Assembly: GCA_024280975.1 (NCBI GenBank)
Contig: JAMXLQ010000054.1
Coordinates: 1 to 15,217, forward strand
DNA length: 15,217 nucleotides
Direction of reading: 5' to 3'
Source of the DNA: Methanosarcina sp.
GTDB taxonomy: Archaea > Halobacteriota > Methanosarcinia > Methanosarcinales > Methanosarcinaceae
The notes under the pieces were generated by a model. That model was given only the letters and a program-made list of their open reading frames with translations. It did no database searches and was not told where the DNA came from. This document shows positions 1 to 7,093 of this stretch, piece by piece. Within the stretch, counting starts at the first letter, position 1, and every line of letters starts with the position of its first letter. The position numbers were made by a program, and so were the translations under genes.

Positions 1-710
1 AAATAGATTCCGGCTTTTATGGAACTAAGTTCAAGGCATTCTACTATATTTACATCACCTGAAAGAAGGATATGATGAGCAGGTAGAGTTTCGGAATAAA
101 GGTTATCTACGGAAAAACCATCAATTCCTACAGTTTTGAACCCTTTTTCAACAATCCATAATGCTCCGCTTTCATCAAGGTATGCAGAGTCTAATTCTTC
201 CTTCCTGGATTCCATATCCTGAGAACCTGACTCTACACTTGAGGTATTAACTTCACCTGCACGTTCCTGTTTTCGGGAAAAAACTTTGGTCTTCAAAAGG
301 AGGATGGGGGTATTTTCAGGAGCTTCTATATTCCTGAAAGTCTTTTCGAAAATGTCAGCAGTCAGTATACTTGATTGTGAAGAAAAATCGAGAATAATGG
401 CCGTACCAATAAGATTTTTGAGTTCCAGTTTGTCAACGGTCAAGCCATTTTTCAGGATATGAGAAGGAGCATCGACATGAGTGCCGGTATGGCTTCCAAA
501 ACTTAACCTTGATACAGCACAACCTTCTTTTTCAAGAGTACAGACCCTCTCAATTACAGGTATCGGATCTCCTGGAAAAGTCCGTATAAAAGGGGAAATA
601 GGGATTGTAATATCTATTATTTTTCCATAAAGCTGGATTTTTTCTGCATCAGCCTTAGTTTCTTCCATACTAACAGGAATCTCTTTCATATCAACCGGAA
701 TTTTCTCCAT
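1..710 (-). CDS. Cyclase/kynurenine formamidase-family metal-dependent hydrolase, partial at the 3' end
   Basis: About 236 residues are visible; the C-terminus lies beyond the left edge. The protein carries the family signature HTGTHVDAPSH (residues 74-84), whose histidines and aspartate bind the catalytic metal in kynurenine formamidase and isatin hydrolase-type cyclases. A later GVKxVGID-like stretch (FKTVGIDGFSVDN) also fits. Members hydrolyse amides, lactones or related cyclic compounds in the cytoplasm; the substrate here cannot be told. A polar segment of about 35 residues before the GID motif looks like an insertion. The start at 710 is preceded by AGGTG with 5 nt spacing, and this motif overlaps the last base of the ferredoxin stop codon, so the two genes are probably translationally coupled. 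Met8 and Met15 are alternative starts, because the first 25 residues are weakly conserved in character. Confidence 0.8.
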   Translation of the reverse strand, partial: MEKIPVDMKEIPVSMEETKADAEKIQLYGKIIDITIPISPFIRTFPGDPIPVIERVCTLEKEGCAVSRLSFGSHTGTHVDAPSHILKNGLTVDKLELKNLIGTAIILDFSSQSSILTADIFEKTFRNIEAPENTPILLLKTKVFSRKQERAGEVNTSSVESGSQDMESRKEELDSAYLDESGALWIVEKGFKTVGIDGFSVDNLYSETLPAHHILLSGDVNIVECLELSSIKAGIY

Positions 711-719
711 TTTAACACC

Positions 720-905
720 TTATTCCATATAGATGATGGACTTATTCGTGCACTCATCTATGCATTTCATACAGAGGATGCACTTTTTTTGGTCGATTTT
801 TGCAAGCTCGTTTTCCTCGTAAATTGCATCCACAGGACAGACACCTTTGCATTTTCCGCACCTTTTGCAGCCGAAAACCACAACGTATCCATTTTGTTCT
901 GACAT
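720..905 (-). CDS. Small 2[4Fe-4S] ferredoxin
   Basis: This 61-residue protein has two complete cluster motifs. C13-C16-C19-C23P has the spacing CxxCxxCxxxCP, and C42-C45-C48-C52 has CxxCxxCxxxC. The second motif lacks the usual following proline (T53). It should be a cytoplasmic low-potential electron carrier of the bacterial/clostridial type common in methanogens. Its length is right for the family, so it is complete. It ends 9 nt before the cyclase-family gene and is probably cotranscribed with it. The ATG at 905 gives the natural N-terminus, although no good Shine-Dalgarno motif sits at the usual distance (a GGTG lies about 15 nt upstream). A TATA-like box lies upstream. The redox partner is unknown. 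Confidence 0.88.
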   Translation of the reverse strand: MSEQNGYVVVFGCKRCGKCKGVCPVDAIYEENELAKIDQKKCILCMKCIDECTNKSIIYME

Positions 906-1215
906 CAGTGAACTTTTAGCACCTTATGATATATCAGTTTCTGAGAAAAGTTTCCTAATTATAAAGGCGTCTCCATACTTTCAACTGACTTTCTGCAGAT
1001 GTCTTCGAAAAAATAGCATTTTTCCTTTTATCGTCTTTGGAGATTTATTCGAAAATTTGCAGTTAATTTGCAGTTATTATCTCAACTGAAGCTTAGGGAA
1101 ATGGCTGCTGGAGGTTCTCAATAAAGGCAAAAGGCCGAAAATTTTGGAAAAATTTCAAAAATACATGTTTGAGTAACCTGGGTGTTTTTCAGAAAAAACG
1201 ATAGCAGAAAAAATT
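906..1215. other. Divergent intergenic region, no gene seen
   Basis: This separates the minus-strand ferredoxin from the plus-strand radical SAM gene. An open frame from 847 to 1089 runs through it, but it overlaps the ferredoxin in antisense and its translation has no family character. Apart from the ferredoxin TATA-like box I see no clear element; a plus-strand promoter for the radical SAM gene must lie in the A-rich right half. Confidence 0.6.
957..967 (-). promoter_or_regulatory. TATA-like box for the ferredoxin-cyclase pair
   Basis: Read on the minus strand this is CCTTTATAATT. Its centre is about 56 nt before the ferredoxin ATG, which would leave a leader of about 30 nt if transcription starts 25 nt downstream of the box. 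It is identified by consensus and position only. Confidence 0.4.
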
Positions 1216-2370
1216 GTGAAAATTGAAAAGACATCTGCAGAAAATCAGTTGAAAGTATATAGACCAAAAAAAGCCTTATATATAAAAAAAGAATATGCAG
1301 GTTTAGATATGGAAAAATTCACTGAAGACGAAACCGGCTCTTTTTACAATTATCTTTCTGAAGGATGCAGACTCTGCCAGGAAGGCGCCAAAATGGTACT
1401 CTTCGTAACAGGTCTCTGCCCAAAAAGTTGTTTTTATTGCCCGCTTTCCGACGAAAGGCGAGGAAAAGACCTTGTTTTTGCGAATGAAAGGTCTATAAAA
1501 AGCGATGAGGATCTACTGAAAGAAGCTGAGCTTATGAATGCCCTCGGGACAGGAATTACAGGCGGAGAGCCCTTGCTGAAAACCGAAAGAGTCTTACACT
1601 ATATCAGGACGCTCAAGGCTTCTTTTGGAAAAGAACACCACATCCATCTGTATACTTCCCTGGCTCCTGACAGGCAGACCCTTGAAAAGCTCGCAGATGC
1701 TGGCCTTGATGAAATCCGTTTACATCCGCCGCAGGATTGCTGGAAAGATCTTAAAAACAGTCAATATGCAGATGCCCTGCAAAACGCAAAGAAGCTCGGG
1801 ATCGAAGCCGGGATCGAAATTCCTGCTCTTGAAGGAGCGGAGAAAATTGCAGCTTTTGCAGAAGAAATGGGAGTTTTCCTTAACCTGAATGAGCTGGAAT
1901 TCTCTGACAATAATTCAAAAGCTCTCCTGAAAAATGGTTTTTGCCTCGAATCCGACACATCCAACGCAGCTGCAGGATCCTGCAAATCTGCTGGAATAGC
2001 CTTCACAGTATGTAGAAAAGCCCATTTTTGTTCCTCAACCTATAAGGATGCGGTTCAACTTCGCAAAAGACTTCAGCGGATCGCAAAGAACACAGCAAGA
2101 GAGTTTGATGAAATTACAGAAGACGGCACTCTGGTATATGGGGTAATTGAAGGGGGAGATCAGGAACTTGCAGAAAAAACTCTGCAGAATATAGAAATCC
2201 CAGCCGAACTGTTTGAAATAAAAGACGGGAAAATCGAGATCGCCTGGTGGGTACTTGAAGAGTTAAAAGAAAACATTAAAGAAGAATTGGAGTCTTCCGG
2301 ATCAAGGCTTAATATTATTGAAAGATACCCATTCGAAGACGGAATGCTTGTTGAGCTAATTCCTCTTTAA
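1216..2370 (+). CDS. Radical SAM protein of the COG2108 type
   Basis: This 384-residue protein has the radical SAM motif CPKSCFYC (C68, C72, C75), which binds the [4Fe-4S] cluster that cleaves S-adenosylmethionine, and the SAM-binding GGEP at 116-119. Two cysteines lie before the motif (C51, C54 in GCRLC) and a second pair lies far downstream (C266, C272 in VCRKAHFC). That pattern is what I recall for the uncharacterised archaeal COG2108 group and could bind an auxiliary cluster or zinc. The C-terminal third is charged and helical in character. The reaction is unknown. The start is GTG at 1216; no ATG lies closer in frame until Met32, which would still leave all cysteines intact. It stands alone on its strand, with 199 nt before the next gene. 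Confidence 0.85.
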   Translation: MKIEKTSAENQLKVYRPKKALYIKKEYAGLDMEKFTEDETGSFYNYLSEGCRLCQEGAKMVLFVTGLCPKSCFYCPLSDERRGKDLVFANERSIKSDEDLLKEAELMNALGTGITGGEPLLKTERVLHYIRTLKASFGKEHHIHLYTSLAPDRQTLEKLADAGLDEIRLHPPQDCWKDLKNSQYADALQNAKKLGIEAGIEIPALEGAEKIAAFAEEMGVFLNLNELEFSDNNSKALLKNGFCLESDTSNAAAGSCKSAGIAFTVCRKAHFCSSTYKDAVQLRKRLQRIAKNTAREFDEITEDGTLVYGVIEGGDQELAEKTLQNIEIPAELFEIKDGKIEIAWWVLEELKENIKEELESSGSRLNIIERYPFEDGMLVELIPL

Positions 2371-2485
2371 GGCAGGTTCTAGGGCAAATAAAGTGTAAGA
2401 AAGATTTCTTCCGGAACTAGTCAGAAGCTTTCGAAGTTTCATCATATTTCCTTATTTAATATTTTTCGCTATGCTGTCCTTGAGA

Positions 2486-2499
2486 AAAATATTAAATAG
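2486..2499 (+). promoter_or_regulatory. TATA box of the first DUF457-like gene
   Basis: AAAAATATTAAATAG lies about 70 nt before the ATG. The downstream sequence (AGTTTGGAAACA) is nearly repeated before the second paralogue (AGTTTAGAAACA), so the promoter was copied together with the gene. Confidence 0.5.
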
Positions 2500-2569
2500 T
2501 TTGGAAACAAGTTTATTTTTAAGATTCATAAATTTTTTATGTTTAGAGACTAGTTAGAAGTGCTTCCTT

Positions 2570-3154
2570 ATGCCCTATCCAGTTGTACATGTATTATTTT
2601 TTATGTTGTGTATCGGCGCAGTGGCAGTCTATGCTATTTTTGGATCGTTTTTTCGCAGAGAGATTTCACACAGAAACACCATGCAGATAGTACTACTACT
2701 ATTTGTAGGCGGTTTTTGTTCGTTGTTCCCTGACATCATAATCGTATACAGTCTCTTGGCAAATGGCACTATGGAACATTGTTGGGTTGGTTCTGTCCCA
2801 ACACATTCACTTCTGTTCAGTGCTTCTGCAATCCTATTTGGAACAGTTACAGGGTATGCTGTATATAAGAATTTTAAAAAGGCAGCCTATCTTGGACTTT
2901 TTGCCGAGGCTGCCTTCTTATCGCATCTGTTGCTAGACGAAGTTTTTGATGTTGGCTTTTTTTACTTATATCCAGTATACAATGGACCGATAAGAGTATC
3001 GTCAATGTTGGACATATCTATTAGGGGAGCTGGAGTATTTGATTATCTGTTAGCATCCTTTTTGTCAGTGTTTTTCATATGCCTTGTATTAATGATGGCA
3101 CTCTTTGCTTTGAATCAATTTGGCTTTGAATTCAAGTACAAACCCGAAAAATAG
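2570..3154 (+). CDS. DUF457/YdjM-like membrane-bound putative metal-dependent hydrolase, copy 1
   Basis: The 194-residue protein has four or so hydrophobic segments and a short cytoplasmic-looking basic C-terminus. Histidines and aspartates occur in the order typical of the YdjM/DUF457 integral-membrane hydrolase family: H7 in the first segment, D55 in LFPD, H79 in PTHS, and H119 with D123 in SHLLLDE. These are the probable metal ligands. The family is poorly characterised and its substrate is unknown, possibly lipid-linked. The ATG start is shared exactly with the paralogue downstream (both begin MPYPVVHVLFF) and has no Shine-Dalgarno motif. The paralogue at 3333 has the same length with no gaps and about 64% identity by my count. 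Confidence 0.75.
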   Translation: MPYPVVHVLFFMLCIGAVAVYAIFGSFFRREISHRNTMQIVLLLFVGGFCSLFPDIIIVYSLLANGTMEHCWVGSVPTHSLLFSASAILFGTVTGYAVYKNFKKAAYLGLFAEAAFLSHLLLDEVFDVGFFYLYPVYNGPIRVSSMLDISIRGAGVFDYLLASFLSVFFICLVLMMALFALNQFGFEFKYKPEK

Positions 3155-3230
3155 ATAGGAAAAGAAAAATTCTTCCCTGAGTTCTTGATATGTTTGTGAA
3201 ATTTGTCAAATTCAGTCGTAAATATTTCTT

Positions 3231-3253
3231 TATGTGAGGGGTTTCCCCGCATA
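3231..3253 (+). terminator. Hairpin between the DUF457 paralogues
   Basis: TATGTGAGGGG pairs with CCCCGCATA around a TTT loop, with four G-C pairs next to the loop and a bulged A. It sits 77 nt after the first paralogue and just before the TATA box of the second, so it could end transcription of copy 1. No long T-tract follows it, so the terminator call is tentative. Confidence 0.35.
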
Positions 3254-3264
3254 GAGAACTATAA

Positions 3265-3278
3265 GAAATTTTAAATAG
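3265..3278 (+). promoter_or_regulatory. TATA box of the second DUF457-like gene
   Basis: GAAATTTTAAATAG lies about 55 nt before the ATG, inside a block that resembles the region before copy 1. Its presence suggests the second copy is transcribed independently. Confidence 0.5.
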
Positions 3279-3332
3279 TTTAGAAACACTTTACTTTTAA
3301 TTAAAAAGTCTTCGAATTATAAGTGTTTTCTT

Positions 3333-3917
3333 ATGCCCTATCCAGTCGTACATGTGTTATTCTTCGTACTCTGTATCAGTGCGGTAGCAGTCTATGCTGC
3401 TGCTAGATCGCTTTTTCGAGGGGAACTATCTCTTAAGGGTTCAATGCATTTACTATTCTTGCTATTCGTAGGAAGTGTCTGTTCCTTATTCCCGGATATT
3501 ATGATCATTTACAACCTCCTCGTAAACGGCACTATAGAACATTGCTGGGCCGGCCCGATCCCAACACATTCACTTTTATTCAGTCTTCCCGCAGTCCTGT
3601 TTGGAATCGTTGCAGGATATGCTAAATACAGGGAGCCTGGCAGAGCAATATATCTTGGCCTTTTTGCAGAGGCTGCGTTTGCCTCGCACCTTTTGCTGGA
3701 TGATATCAGCGAAGGCGGCTGTGAGTACCTTTATCCGTTATACGAGAAAAAAATTAGTGTATTTTCAATGATGGACGTAAGTTTTCGAGGAACCGGGCTC
3801 TTTCATTATCTGATGATATCTTTTGTATCGGTCTTTTTCATTTGCTCCGTAATAATGATGGTACTCTTTGTCCTGAATAAATACGGTTTTGAGCTAAGAT
3901 ACAAACCCGAAAAATAA
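3333..3917 (+). CDS. DUF457/YdjM-like membrane-bound putative metal-dependent hydrolase, copy 2
   Basis: This 194-residue paralogue of the preceding gene aligns end to end without gaps, and about 125 of 194 residues match. All proposed metal ligands are kept (H7, D55, H79, H119, D123). Differences cluster at residues 23-49, 98-106 and 124-143, which are loops or outward-facing positions. Both copies stay open and keep their catalytic set, so both are probably functional. The divergence is too great for a very recent event. The gene is convergent with the acetyltransferase, leaving 19 nt between the two stop codons. Confidence 0.75.
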   Translation: MPYPVVHVLFFVLCISAVAVYAAARSLFRGELSLKGSMHLLFLLFVGSVCSLFPDIMIIYNLLVNGTIEHCWAGPIPTHSLLFSLPAVLFGIVAGYAKYREPGRAIYLGLFAEAAFASHLLLDDISEGGCEYLYPLYEKKISVFSMMDVSFRGTGLFHYLMISFVSVFFICSVIMMVLFVLNKYGFELRYKPEK

Positions 3918-3936
3918 AACAGTGAAGATGTTAAAA

Positions 3937-4470
3937 TCAAGTTTTAAGTTCACCTACATCTTCAAGTTTTTTAACAACCTTGGCAGGATAGCCCAGAGCA
4001 AGACTATTTGGAGAGATATCACGGGTAACTACGGATCCAATGCCTATTATTGAGTTTTCCCCTATTTCGACACCCTGCGTGATTATAGATCCCGGGTTTA
4101 CACAAACTCCGCGTCCGATTTTTATGGGAGCCATAGTTCTCGGATATGCCTGTCTTGTAGTCAAACTCCCTCTCGTATGAGCAGATAGTATGCACCGATC
4201 ACCGATTTCAGCATAATCCCCTACTGTAATTAATTCAGGGTGAATCCTATCAAAAAGCACGTTATAGCCAACATATACATTCTGCCCCAGATTTACACCC
4301 CGCATTCTGTGTAATTTTGCCCTCCAGGAAGGGACGGGAATGATTGAAGCAAGCTGTTCCAGAATCCAGTTTTTAAAATATTTCACACCAAACAGGAGTT
4401 TATTACTGTGGTAATGGTTCGCAATTTCGCCAAAAGTTACTTGATCTCTTTTAGACACTACAGTAGTCAT
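3937..4470 (-). CDS. Hexapeptide-repeat (left-handed beta-helix) O-acetyltransferase
   Basis: The protein has a helical N-terminal part followed by hexapeptide repeats (ITVGDYAEIGDRCIL, then IKIGRGVCVNPGSIITQGV, IGENSIIGIGSVV) and the typical ending GYPAKVVKKL. This is the maltose/galactoside/NodL-type acyltransferase fold, which moves acetyl from acetyl-CoA to a sugar hydroxyl; the histidine in SAHTRG is the likely catalytic base. A frame is open to an ATG at 4491, but I chose the ATG at 4470 because GGGGG lies exactly 7 nt before it, giving 177 residues. It is the last gene of the minus-strand block and may acetylate the same glycan or product, but it has its own upstream region of about 237 nt and could be a separate unit. 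The acceptor is unknown. Confidence 0.82.
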   Translation of the reverse strand: MTTVVSKRDQVTFGEIANHYHSNKLLFGVKYFKNWILEQLASIIPVPSWRAKLHRMRGVNLGQNVYVGYNVLFDRIHPELITVGDYAEIGDRCILSAHTRGSLTTRQAYPRTMAPIKIGRGVCVNPGSIITQGVEIGENSIIGIGSVVTRDISPNSLALGYPAKVVKKLEDVGELKT

Positions 4471-4477
4471 GCTGATA

Positions 4478-4482
4478 CCCCC
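4478..4482 (-). promoter_or_regulatory. Shine-Dalgarno motif deciding the acetyltransferase start
   Basis: GGGGG lies 7 nt before the ATG at 4470. It falls inside the longer frame that would begin at 4491, so the shorter start is preferred. The same motif and spacing occur before the NadE-like gene, and GGGG at the same distance before the ACP gene. Confidence 0.6.
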
Positions 4483-4493
4483 TTTTCCCATCT

Positions 4494-4549
4494 AATTGTT
4501 TTATACTGTTTCTTTATCAAATCGTTTTATACTTCTCTATCAAATTGTT
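4494..4549 (-). repeat. Imperfect tandem repeat containing two TATA boxes
   Basis: On the plus strand, units at 4494-4519 (26 nt) and 4520-4542 (23 nt) share AATYGTTTTATACT and end in CTNTATCA or similar, and a third partial unit starts at 4543. Read on the minus strand, each full unit holds a TATAAAA (4499-4505 and 4525-4531). The distal box is about 55 nt before the acetyltransferase ATG, a good promoter position; the proximal one would give a near-leaderless transcript. Confidence 0.5.
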
Positions 4550-4707
4550 CTTTGCTTATTTTTTTCATTACGATTTGACAGATAAATAAATTGTTATAGT
4601 TAGCATCTAATCAATTTCGATATTAATAATCTGCCGAATACACTAATTTCCAGCATGCTCAATAAACAGCCTTCCAGGCGACTCTTAGGTTAACTGCAAT
4701 TCTCCTG

Positions 4708-5841
4708 TTAACTTTTACTTCTAGTTATAAACTTCATAAGCAATGATTTTTTTATTTCTACCGCATCGTTAGGGCAGAGTTCGCGGCAGCAATAACAGTG
4801 AATGCATTTTTCCTCGTTAATTTTGAGTGCTCTGTCTATTTCCTCAATGGCATGCGCCGAACAGTTCGAAACGCAGGCTTTGCAAAATGCGCAATTCGAA
4901 GTGTTAATAATGGGCCTTACAGCTAACTGCTTTCTAAGTATTCTCATAAGGAAAGCTGGTATATAAGCGGTAATTCCACCTTCCGGGCTTTTGAACCTGA
5001 CCTTTACCTTTTCCAGAGGTGTTCCTCTAATCTCGGGATGCTCTGTCCCGAATCCTCTTTCGAGTGCAGCTCTATTTGTAGGAACCTTTAAAGGATCGAT
5101 TCCTATAAGCTCAGAGGCTACAATATCCAGGGCTACGCAGTCATAGCTTGCCATAATCACACCTGCAAAGACAGGTGTACCACTGGATGGGCCATTTCCT
5201 TCCATTCCGACTACTCCGTCCATAACTGCAAGCTGGGGTTTGACGACAGAATAGATATCGACAACTGCCTCTCCAAAACGGCGACGATCTTCCAGGAAAT
5301 GAGCTTGCTTTCGGGTTTTCTGAGGTACGGTGCCGAAGAAATTTTTGACTGCCCCTGTATACAGTGTGAGTTCATGGGTCTTGAGCTTTGGAAGCGAGAT
5401 TATTACATCGGCCTCGAATACAGCTTTTGAGATGTGCAGATGAGAAAACTGCCTTGCGCCCGGAACTTCAACCTCAACGAAACCTGAGGTTTCAAAATTG
5501 ATAAGCCCAACCTCATGATCGGAAGCAACACCTTCAATGCCTGATGCTTTAAACGCCTGTGAAGTTGTAGTAGATCCGGGTTTTACAATGCCGGACCCAT
5601 CTCCTATAACTGGAATACCTCCTGCTTCTGAGACTAGTTCGCACATAGCGGACACTACTGCCGGATGGGTGGTAACAGCATCCTCTGGCGGTCGAATCGA
5701 AAGCACATTTGGTTTGAGGAGCACGCGGCTGCCAGGAACTATAATTTTCTCAAGCCCACCTATCAGGTTCAATGCTTCTTTTACCGCTTCTTTAGCATGC
5801 GAGTAGTCCTGGCATTCAACAATTGAGACCTTGGTATTCAT
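4708..5841 (-). CDS. DUF362 protein with C-terminal 2[4Fe-4S] ferredoxin domain
   Basis: A DUF362 domain fills roughly residues 1-290, with the family stretches VLLKPNVLS, a GDGSG near residue 83, ISLPKLKTHELTLYTGAVKN and VMDGVVGMEGNGP. It is followed by a ferredoxin module with C319-C322-C325-C329 and C348-C351-C354-C358 (numbered from a GTG two codons further upstream); C353 is an extra cysteine. DUF362/COG2006 proteins are iron-sulfur proteins of mostly unknown reaction. Here it could supply electrons to, or carry out, a redox step of the adjacent carrier-protein pathway. It has the same orientation as that block but is separated by about 180 nt, so cotranscription is uncertain. Starts at GTG 5847 and ATG 5841 are both possible; neither has a well-placed Shine-Dalgarno motif. 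Confidence 0.85.
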   Translation of the reverse strand: MNTKVSIVECQDYSHAKEAVKEALNLIGGLEKIIVPGSRVLLKPNVLSIRPPEDAVTTHPAVVSAMCELVSEAGGIPVIGDGSGIVKPGSTTTSQAFKASGIEGVASDHEVGLINFETSGFVEVEVPGARQFSHLHISKAVFEADVIISLPKLKTHELTLYTGAVKNFFGTVPQKTRKQAHFLEDRRRFGEAVVDIYSVVKPQLAVMDGVVGMEGNGPSSGTPVFAGVIMASYDCVALDIVASELIGIDPLKVPTNRAALERGFGTEHPEIRGTPLEKVKVRFKSPEGGITAYIPAFLMRILRKQLAVRPIINTSNCAFCKACVSNCSAHAIEEIDRALKINEEKCIHCYCCRELCPNDAVEIKKSLLMKFITRSKS

Positions 5842-6020
5842 ATTCACACTTTTGGGTTAGTAATTAAGTTTATTTTCTCACAATAGTATTATGTGAAAGC
5901 ACCCTGCCAGAAAAGCTTCTAGCAGTTTACAGGCAGATGTTTACTGGAGGCAAAGCCCTGAAATCCCGATTTTTAGCCAATTTTATCCAGCATAGCTTTT
6001 TCTACAGGCGTTTTCGCAAT

Positions 6021-7013
6021 TTACCTGTTGATATAGCAAACCGACGGCGTGGCTCGCACATATTCCGTGGTATCTCTTATTCTATTGATATGCCTCTGAG
6101 TTTTTTCTATTGTCTCACTAGACAGCCCCGTGCTCTTTTCAATTACCTGCAGGGGCAACCGGTGCTCCTGGGCATACAGCAGCTGGTCCATGATCTGAAT
6201 TGGCATGCGCCAGTAGAATTCCTCGTCAGTTGTGTAATGGCTCCAGGTATCAGCACTTGGAGGACGTCTCATAATTTCTTCATTAACATCCAAATATTTC
6301 CCCAGAGCATAGACCTGGGTCTTATAACAGTCTGCTAGAGGTTCTAAATCTACACCTCCGTCTCCGTATTTTACAAATTGGCCAAGGACCAGTTCAGTCT
6401 TGTTGGTTGTACCGCAAACTGCGTAATTCATCGTTTCAGCATACATATATTGAACGAGCATTCTGGACCTCTGTTTGACACCCTGCAATCCTATTAATTC
6501 AAGATAATCAGTCGCTTTTAGCCTGTACTTTCCAACAGTTTCACCATTTTTTATCAGGCGGATATAAGGAACATTTAAAAGCCCCTGGTTAAGGAAATCA
6601 GGCAGCACCAGCGATGTTTTATGTATTCTGGCATCATACTCAGGGCAGGCTCTCTTTATAATCCGTTCTTTCTTATCATAGATATTAAGCGATCTCAGGA
6701 TCGGAGAGATAGGTACTTCTTCATACGACACACCAAGGCTTTCACATATCACTGCCCCCAGAATCTTGCTGGAAGGAGCAGATTCCTCTTCAGGAAGGAG
6801 AAGTCCATGTACGTTTTCTTTTCCGAGTTCCTGTACACACAGGGTAAGTACCACGGCTGAGTCAATTCCTCCTGAAACCCCTATAACTACTCCTTTTTTC
6901 TTAAAACTCGTTACCTGATCTCTAATAAAATCCCTGAGCTTTAAGGCTATACTTCCAATGTTTCCATTGAGTTCTTCTAGTATATTCATGCTCATTTCTT
7001 CTGTAATCTGCAT
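6021..7013 (-). CDS. NadE-like PP-loop ATP-dependent amide ligase (divergent NAD synthase paralogue)
   Basis: The protein has 330 residues from the chosen ATG. It shows the PP-loop SGGIDS (47-52) and the NadE block GTTNKTE through KYGDGGVDLEPLADCYKTQV, so it should form an adenylate and react it with ammonia. It departs from ordinary NAD synthase in three ways. It has an insertion of roughly 40 residues before the KARxRM-like segment (here KQRSRM). The usual QTDExELG is replaced by TTDEEFYWRMP. The C-terminal HKRxPP-type motif is replaced by YVRATPSV. These features recall NadE-like proteins of bacterial surface-polysaccharide loci. Its neighbour is another PP-loop ATPase, so a role in amidating the cluster's product is more likely than NAD synthesis. 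GGGGG 7 nt before 7013 decides the start over an ATG at 7037. Confidence 0.82.
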   Translation of the reverse strand: MQITEEMSMNILEELNGNIGSIALKLRDFIRDQVTSFKKKGVVIGVSGGIDSAVVLTLCVQELGKENVHGLLLPEEESAPSSKILGAVICESLGVSYEEVPISPILRSLNIYDKKERIIKRACPEYDARIHKTSLVLPDFLNQGLLNVPYIRLIKNGETVGKYRLKATDYLELIGLQGVKQRSRMLVQYMYAETMNYAVCGTTNKTELVLGQFVKYGDGGVDLEPLADCYKTQVYALGKYLDVNEEIMRRPPSADTWSHYTTDEEFYWRMPIQIMDQLLYAQEHRLPLQVIEKSTGLSSETIEKTQRHINRIRDTTEYVRATPSVCYINR

Positions 7014-7020
7014 AATATTA

Positions 7021-7025
7021 CCCCC
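7021..7025 (-). promoter_or_regulatory. Shine-Dalgarno motif deciding the NadE-like start
   Basis: AGGGGGT lies 7 nt before the ATG at 7013 and inside the longer frame that begins at 7037, which itself lacks such a motif. Confidence 0.6.
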
Positions 7026-7093
7026 TAAATTAATCATATTTTTAAAATCAGCTGTTTAAATTAACTGTTGTAATTAAAATCTTTATCTCAGAA

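Noticed and set aside
847..1089. Plus-strand open frame of 80 codons
   Set aside because: It is antisense to the ferredoxin at its start and reads as low-information sequence in the divergent promoter region.
1625..2006. Open frames in other frames of the radical SAM gene (1625-1888 plus, 1761-2006 minus)
   Set aside because: They lie wholly inside a well-supported gene and show no family motifs.
5537..6860. Plus-strand open frames 5537-5806, 5937-6338 and 6621-6860
   Set aside because: They are shadows antisense to the DUF362 and NadE-like genes, whose motifs are unmistakable.
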